DNA of 9,519 nucleotides. It comes from Halobacteriales archaeon (GTDB lineage: Archaea; Thermoplasmatota; SW-10-69-26; JACQPN01; JAIVGT01). Positions 6,083-9,519 of the stretch are shown here, piece after piece. The notes under the pieces were generated by a model, which did no database searches, was not told the DNA's origin, and saw only the letters and a list, made by a program, of their open reading frames with translations. Within the stretch, counting starts at the first letter, position 1. Each line of letters starts with the position of its first letter. The DNA is taken from assembly GCA_020201485.1 (NCBI GenBank), contig JAIVGT010000094.1, forward strand, positions 1 through 9,519, in the 5' to 3' direction. Both the position numbers and the translations under genes were made by a program.

Positions 6083-6640
6083 GAGGGGCACGGTGCGCAC
6101 GTGGGAGTAGTGCGGCCCTTCCCGCGCCAGGTCGGAGCGGAGGAGCATGAGCTTGTCCACCTTGACCTTGCCGAAGTCCTCGCCCGCGTGGTCGCCGAGC
6201 ACCGCCGCGAGCCGCTCCCGGCCGCGCGGGCTGCGCACGCGCGCCAGGGTGATGTGCGGGGTGAAGTCGCGACGTTCCCGCGGGAAGGCCAGGCGGTACA
6301 TCTCCTCCTCCAGCTTGCGCGCCATCGTGCTCAGCGGCTCGGCGTGCTCCAAGCCGGCCCAGACCACGCTCGCGCTCTGCGCGCTCGGGAACGCGCCCAC
6401 GCCGCGCACCGTCATCTCGAACGGGGCGATGCCCTTCGTGGCGTGCTTCATGCCGGCCTCGATCTTCTCCAGGAAGCTGACCGGCGTGTCGCCGAGGAAC
6501 TTCAGCGTGACGTGGGTGTTCTGGCCCTCCACGAGCTTCAGGTCGGCGCCGCTGTGCCGGAGCTGGTCCTGCACGCGCTGGACCGGGGGCAGCACGGGCA
6601 CCTCGACCGCGATGAAGCCGCGGAAGATGGTGACGGCCAT
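6074..6640 (-). CDS. thpR: ThpR-type 2'-5' RNA ligase-like / RNA 2',3'-cyclic phosphodiesterase
   Basis: A 188-residue member of the 2H phosphoesterase superfamily, the expected size for ThpR/LigT. The two signature HxT motifs are present: HVTLKFLGD at H43-T45 and HITLARVR at H129-T131. Their histidines form the active site that opens 2',3'-cyclic phosphates at RNA ends and, in vitro for some members, joins 2'-5' ends. The opening IFRGFIAVEVP and the closing YSHVRTVPLEG also fit the family. The start is ATG 6638-6640. A TATA-like CGTATCAAG is centred 26 nt upstream, implying a leaderless message. It is the first gene of a two-gene operon with cca. Adjacency of these two genes is seen in archaea, which points to a role on tRNA ends. 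The physiological substrate is not settled in the family. Confidence 0.92.
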   Translation of the reverse strand: MAVTIFRGFIAVEVPVLPPVQRVQDQLRHSGADLKLVEGQNTHVTLKFLGDTPVSFLEKIEAGMKHATKGIAPFEMTVRGVGAFPSAQSASVVWAGLEHAEPLSTMARKLEEEMYRLAFPRERRDFTPHITLARVRSPRGRERLAAVLGDHAGEDFGKVKVDKLMLLRSDLAREGPHYSHVRTVPLEG

Positions 6641-6661
6641 CAGGCGCGGAACGGGGCCGCG

Positions 6662-6670
6662 CTTGATACG
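6662..6670 (-). promoter_or_regulatory. TATA-like element of the thpR-cca operon
   Basis: The minus strand reads CGTATCAAG, centred about 26 nt upstream of the thpR ATG. It is a local A/T-rich patch in GC-rich DNA at the distance expected for a leaderless archaeal transcript. Confidence 0.45.
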
Positions 6671-6695
6671 TCTTCCGCTTGCCCGCCCGGAAGCG

Positions 6696-6978
6696 TCAGA
6701 AGCCGAGCGGCTCGCCCACGAGCACCACGTGCTCCGCGCCGAAGGCGTAGCCGCCGATGCGCGAGCCGCTGCCGTCCGCGGCGACGAGGCTGCCGTCCTC
6801 GGTCAGCGCGTTCACGCTACCCAGGAACGAATCCGCGAGCGTGGCCTGCCTGCCGCAGCCGGGCGCGCCGGGGCCCGTCCGTCGCGCGCTGCAGCTCGTC
6901 CTTGAGGAACACGTGGCCGGCGGGGAGCAGGCTGGCGGCAGGCTCCTGGGCGGTCGGGAGGAAGGAGCCGCTCCGGGT
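6696..6978 (-). pseudogene. Remnant of a LUD-domain (LutC/YkgG-like) protein
   Basis: The last 50 or so residues in one minus-strand frame carry the LUD (DUF162) signature: LADSFLGSVNALTEDGSLV, AADGSGSRIGGYAFGAEHVVLVG, then an early TGA at 6696-6698. Family members continue well beyond VVxVG, so the C-terminus is cut. Upstream coding-like sequence lies in a different frame: TAQEPAASLLPAGHVFLKDE and LQRATDGPRRARLRQ. The frames meet at 6845-6854, where the plus strand has CCTG twice in tandem. Removing one 4-bp copy joins RARLRQ to ATLADSF in frame. The N-terminus is also missing, because the intact ogg gene begins at 7021. An ATG at 7013-7015 is in a third frame. Intact LUD proteins are linked to lactate oxidation (LutABC); no function is likely here. 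The rest of 6641-7020 holds only promoter sequence. Confidence 0.6.
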
Positions 6979-7020
6979 CCGAGGAGCAACTGCCAAGAGG
7001 CTCGGGCGCGTCCATCGCGC

Positions 7021-7923
7021 GTGGAGCCGGTGCGCATCCCGCTGGCCGAGCCCGTCCTGCTCGAGCCCACGCTGAAGGGCGGCCAGGCCTTCCGCTGGCG
7101 CGCGGCCGGGCCAGGGTGGGCCGGCGTCGCCGAGGGACGCGTTTGGCACGTCGCGGGCCACGCGACGCACCTCGCTGTGACGTGCGAGCCGGAGCTTGGG
7201 CCCCAGCAGGCCCGCGCGTGGGCCACGCGGTACTTCCGCCTCGGCGATGGCTACGCCGCGATGGCCGCGCGCTTGCGGCGCGAGGCCGAGCTGCGCGATG
7301 CGGTGGAGCGCTGGTGGGGCCTGCGCCTGCTGCAGACCGACCCGTGGGAATGCCTGCTCGGCTTCATCACGAGCATCCACGACAGCGTCGGGGCCATCGA
7401 GACCCGCATCGGCAGGCTGTGCCGACATTTCGGCGAGCCGGTGCGCACGACGATGCCCGGCGCGCGCGGCTGGGCGCACCTCACGCCCCCGCCGGAGCGC
7501 ATCGCGAAGGCGCACGAGGCCCGGCTCCGGAGCGCGGCCGGCATGGGCTTCCGCGCGCGCTACCTCAAGGGCGCGGCGCAGGTGGTCGTGCGCGGCGACC
7601 TGCCGCTCGGCGAGCTGGCGGCGATGCCGTACGCGGAGGCGCACGAGGTCCTGCTCCAGGTGCCGGGCGTGGGCGACAAGGTCGCGGATTGCGTGCAGCT
7701 TTACGCGCTCGGCCATCTCGAGAGCTTCCCCGTGGACCGCTGGGTTCTGCGCGCCATGCAGGAGCGCGTGCTCGGCCCGGAGGCGAAGCCGCGCGACATC
7801 GTCGCGCACGCGCAGCAGCGCTGGGGCAAGGACGCGGGCTACGCGCAGCAGTTCCTGTTCCACCACTACCGCACGCAACGCCTGGCGCGCGCGGCACCGG
7901 TGGCGCGGAGGGGCAAGGCCTGA
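7021..7923 (+). CDS. ogg: 8-oxoguanine DNA glycosylase/AP lyase, Ogg1 type (HhH-GPD)
   Basis: A 300-residue homologue of OGG1, which excises 8-oxoguanine and cleaves the abasic strand. GQAFRW (21-26) matches the GQSFRW turn of the N-terminal domain. QTDPWECLLGFITSIHDSV (105-123) begins the helical core. The helix-hairpin-helix QVPGVGDKVADCVQLYAL (213-230) holds the catalytic lysine K220, with cysteine C224 where human OGG1 has C253. FPVDRW (236-241) supplies the catalytic aspartate D239. All key residues are present and the length is normal, so it should be active. The GTG at 7021 is chosen because the fold starts at once (EPVRIPLAEPVLLEPTLKGG). The frame is open further upstream to 6757, but that part is antisense to the LUD remnant and does not resemble OGG1. 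No clear TATA box is seen. It converges on the NAC gene, 19 nt apart. Confidence 0.92.
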   Translation: MEPVRIPLAEPVLLEPTLKGGQAFRWRAAGPGWAGVAEGRVWHVAGHATHLAVTCEPELGPQQARAWATRYFRLGDGYAAMAARLRREAELRDAVERWWGLRLLQTDPWECLLGFITSIHDSVGAIETRIGRLCRHFGEPVRTTMPGARGWAHLTPPPERIAKAHEARLRSAAGMGFRARYLKGAAQVVVRGDLPLGELAAMPYAEAHEVLLQVPGVGDKVADCVQLYALGHLESFPVDRWVLRAMQERVLGPEAKPRDIVAHAQQRWGKDAGYAQQFLFHHYRTQRLARAAPVARRGKA

Positions 7924-7925
7924 GG

Positions 7926-7955
7926 AGGGCCCTTCCGGGGGCTCAGCGGCTGAGC
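7926..7955. terminator. Inverted repeats between convergent ogg and nac
   Basis: AGGGCCCT (7926-7933) is a perfect 8-bp palindrome in the gap. GCTCAGC (7941-7947) and GCTGAGC (7949-7955) form a perfect 7+1+7 inverted repeat over the nac stop codon. A stem of six pairs with a 3-nt loop is possible. It may end transcripts from both sides, but there is no T-run. Confidence 0.3.
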
Positions 7956-8329
7956 GCGACGATGGCGGTGGCGACCTCGCCGTCCGCCTCTTCCAGGGCC
8001 TGCTTCGCCTTGTCCTTGCTCACGCCCGCGGCCTGCATGACCATCTTCACGTCCTCTTCGGAGTAGAGAGCCTTGGGCTGGGCCGCGGCCGGGTCGCCCG
8101 GCGCGGTCGCGCCGCCCTTGGGCGTGATGGCGGGCTCGCCCTGCACCTGGTACGTGGTCTGGCCCTGCGCCTTCATCGCGCTCACGCTCGGCTTCGTGAA
8201 GGTGTAGGTCTTCGTCGGGGTCTCGATGACGACGCGCTCCACGCCGTCGATCTCCTCGACCTGGATGCCGAGCTGCTTCATCATCTGCTGCAGCATCTTC
8301 GGGTTCATCCCGCGGCCGCCGGGCATCAT
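7943..8329 (-). CDS. nac: Archaeal nascent polypeptide-associated complex protein (NAC alpha)
   Basis: A 128-residue archaeal NAC protein, which dimerises and binds emerging chains at the ribosome exit tunnel. A methionine/glycine-rich start with MNPKMLQQMMKQLGI (8-22) leads into the NAC beta-barrel: VERVVIETPTKTYTFTKPSV (30-49) and GQTTYQVQGEP (56-66). After a flexible Ala/Pro linker comes a UBA domain at about 89-126 (YSEEDVKMVMQAAGVSKDKA and ALEEADGEVATAIVAL). This order and size are typical for archaea. ATG 8327-8329 is preferred because CTTTATGG lies about 28 nt upstream on the minus strand. ATG at 8326 or 8308 (MNPKML) are alternatives. The longer open frame further upstream is antisense to the Nnr gene. 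NAC is divergent from nnr and convergent with ogg. Confidence 0.93.
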   Translation of the reverse strand: MMPGGRGMNPKMLQQMMKQLGIQVEEIDGVERVVIETPTKTYTFTKPSVSAMKAQGQTTYQVQGEPAITPKGGATAPGDPAAAQPKALYSEEDVKMVMQAAGVSKDKAKQALEEADGEVATAIVALSR

Positions 8330-8353
8330 CGGCCGGGCGAGGGCGCGGCGGGA

Positions 8354-8361
8354 CCATAAAG
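8354..8361 (-). promoter_or_regulatory. TATA-like element of nac
   Basis: The minus strand reads CTTTATGG, centred about 28 nt before the NAC ATG at 8329. It is the clearest A/T patch between the divergent nac and nnr genes. Its complement CCATAAAG lies about 35 nt before the preferred Nnr ATG at 8393, so it might serve that gene too with a short leader. Confidence 0.5.
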
Positions 8362-8392
8362 CCTGATGGCGTGGAACGGCCTCTGGGAAGCG

Positions 8393-9519
8393 ATGCTCCC
8401 GCTCCGCGAGGTGCCGGTGCTCGACCGCAACGCCGAGGCGCTCGGCGTGCCGACGGTCGGGCGTGGCGTGAAGGTGACTGCCGCCCCCGGGCTGGACCAG
8501 CTCCGGACCTTGCTCTCGGGGGCTGACCTCGTCGTCGACGCCCTGCTCGGCGCAGGATTGCACGGGACGCTGCGAGGGCCCTACCGGCCGTGGGTCCAGG
8601 AGGTCAACGCCAGCGCAAAGCCCGTCCTGAGCGTGGACGTGCCGACCGGCCTGGGCACCGGCCTCGCCGTGCAGCCGCGCGCCACCGTCACGTTCCACGA
8701 CATCAAGGAAGGCATGACCGAGGCGAACAGCGGCCGCATCCTCGTCGCCGACATCGGCATCCCGCCGCGCGCGCTCAGCCACACCGGCCCAGGTGAGATG
8801 CTGCTCTATCCCATCCCGAAGGCGGACCAGCACAAAGGGCAGGGCGGCGTGGTGCTCGTCATCGGCGGCGGGCCGTACGCCGGAGCGCCCGCGCTCGCCG
8901 GCATGGCCGCGCTGCGCGCCGGGGCGAACCTCGTCATCGTGCTCGCGCCGGAGGCGTGCGCGCCGCTCGTGCAAGGCTTCTCGCCGAGCCTCATCGTGCG
9001 CCCCCTCGCCGGCGAAGCGCTCGACTTCGAGGCGCGGGCGAACCGCGACATGCTCGCGCAGTTCCTGCCGCGGGCGACGGCCGCCGTCATCGGCAACGGC
9101 ATGGGCCGCGACGAGCGCGCGCTGCGCAGCGTGCCCTGGCTCCTGGAGGAGCTCGAGCGCGCGAAGGTTCCGCTGGTCGTGGACGCGGATGCGCTGCACG
9201 CGGTCGGCAAGCTGAAGTCCCAGCTGCGCCGCGAGGTCGTGCTTACGCCGCACGAAGGGGAGTTCCAGGCCCTGAGCGGGGAAGCGCTCGCGCCGGAGCA
9301 GGACGCGCGGCGCGTGGAGCAGGCCCGCGCCCTGGCGCGCAGGCTGCGCTGCACGCTCATCGCGAAGGGCCACGAGAGCATCATCACCGACGGCCAGCGG
9401 GTGAAGCTCAACAGCACGGGCAACCCGGCGATGAGCACGGGCGGGAGCGGGGACGTGCTCGCGGGCGTGGTGGGCGCGCTGCTCGGCAAGCGGCTCGACC
9501 CGTTCGACGCGGCCCGGCT
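8393..9519 (+). CDS. nnrD: NAD(P)H-hydrate repair enzyme: truncated epimerase domain plus ADP/ATP-dependent dehydratase domain (partial)
   Basis: The 3' end runs off the window; 375 codons are present. The frame is open from ATG 8366, but ATG 8393 gives the usual YjeF/NnrE beginning (VPVLDRNAEALGVPT). This is followed at once by GVKVTAAPGLDQL and VVDALLGAGLHGTLRGP, so about 75-80 residues normally in between are absent. The missing part holds the MENAG helix and the GNNGGDG nucleotide loop. Later epimerase elements remain: D49 in VVDALLG, SVDVPTGLG (80-88) and a TVTFHDIKEGM strand. The dehydratase domain from about 135, which removes water from damaged NAD(P)HX using ADP or ATP, looks intact as far as seen: HKGQGGVVLVIGGG, AALRAGANLVIV, NGMGRDE, LVVDADAL, VVLTPHEGEF, LIAKGHES, and GNPAMSTGGSGDVLAG with the catalytic aspartate at D354. 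It therefore probably works as a dehydratase only. The gene is divergent from nac. Confidence 0.85.
   Translation, partial: MLPLREVPVLDRNAEALGVPTVGRGVKVTAAPGLDQLRTLLSGADLVVDALLGAGLHGTLRGPYRPWVQEVNASAKPVLSVDVPTGLGTGLAVQPRATVTFHDIKEGMTEANSGRILVADIGIPPRALSHTGPGEMLLYPIPKADQHKGQGGVVLVIGGGPYAGAPALAGMAALRAGANLVIVLAPEACAPLVQGFSPSLIVRPLAGEALDFEARANRDMLAQFLPRATAAVIGNGMGRDERALRSVPWLLEELERAKVPLVVDADALHAVGKLKSQLRREVVLTPHEGEFQALSGEALAPEQDARRVEQARALARRLRCTLIAKGHESIITDGQRVKLNSTGNPAMSTGGSGDVLAGVVGALLGKRLDPFDAAR

Noticed and set aside
3925..6150. 741-codon plus-strand frame opposite cca
   Set aside because: The opposite strand encodes a convincing CCA enzyme and membrane domain. This frame is a low-complexity shadow.
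6757..7020. Upstream in-frame extension of ogg
   Set aside because: It does not resemble OGG1 and is antisense to the LUD remnant. The fold begins directly after GTG 7021.
6817..7878. 353-codon minus-strand frame opposite ogg
   Set aside because: It is the shadow of a gene with an intact catalytic Lys/Asp and conserved motifs on the plus strand.
8366..8392. ATG 8366 as the Nnr start
   Set aside because: The nine extra residues are not seen at the usual NnrE N-terminus, and the A/T element would be only about 8 nt away. ATG 8393 fits better, though 8366 is not excluded.
7943..9373. Extended 476-codon version of the NAC frame
   Set aside because: The extra N-terminal part is antisense to nnr. 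NAC proteins start at the MNPKM region, and a TATA-like element supports ATG 8329.
1..9519. tRNA, rRNA, CRISPR array, insertion sequence or attachment site
   Set aside because: Reading both strands, I found no cloverleaf, no spaced direct repeats and no transposase or integrase motifs.

Overview
The window suggests an archaeal chromosome of high G+C (about 70% by eye). The evidence is gene content: an archaeal nascent polypeptide-associated complex (NAC) protein with a C-terminal UBA domain, an archaeal-type (class I) CCA-adding enzyme next to a ThpR 2'-5' RNA ligase-like protein, an archaeal RqcH/NEMF homologue, an Ogg1-type glycosylase and an HTH_45-like winged-helix protein. Short A/T-rich TATA-like elements sit about 24-30 nt upstream of several starts, as expected for leaderless archaeal transcription. 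The proteins lack the strong acidity of haloarchaea. An uncultured euryarchaeal or Thermoplasmatota-like lineage is my guess; I cannot place it more precisely.

Layout. 1-849 (+): a three-helix membrane protein, frameshifted as read, whose stop overlaps the start of a winged-helix regulator. 851-1568 (-): a small secreted four-cysteine protein and an upstream small four-cysteine ORF with a calcium-loop-like motif. 1617-1703 (+): a possible 28-residue basic peptide. 1720-3681 (-): RqcH. 3744-3961 (+): a single-pass membrane protein, divergent from rqcH, probably split by one missing base. 3964-6640 (-): a thpR-cca pair in which the CCA enzyme carries an N-terminal six- or seven-helix PAP2-like membrane domain. 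6696-6978 (-): decayed remnant of a LUD-domain gene. 7021-7923 (+): Ogg1. 7943-8329 (-): NAC. 8393 to the window end (+): a NAD(P)HX repair enzyme with a normal dehydratase domain so far but a deleted epimerase core.

How the genes fit together. Several encode nascent-chain or tRNA functions: RqcH (ribosome quality control), NAC (nascent-chain chaperone), CCA enzyme (tRNA 3' end) and ThpR (2',3'-cyclic phosphate chemistry). This permits a speculative link between ribosome rescue and tRNA end repair, with the CCA enzyme held at a membrane. Ogg1 and Nnr are housekeeping damage-repair enzymes for DNA and for nucleotide cofactors. Three apparent frameshifts can each be explained by one missing base, so some broken genes may be sequence errors rather than true pseudogenes.
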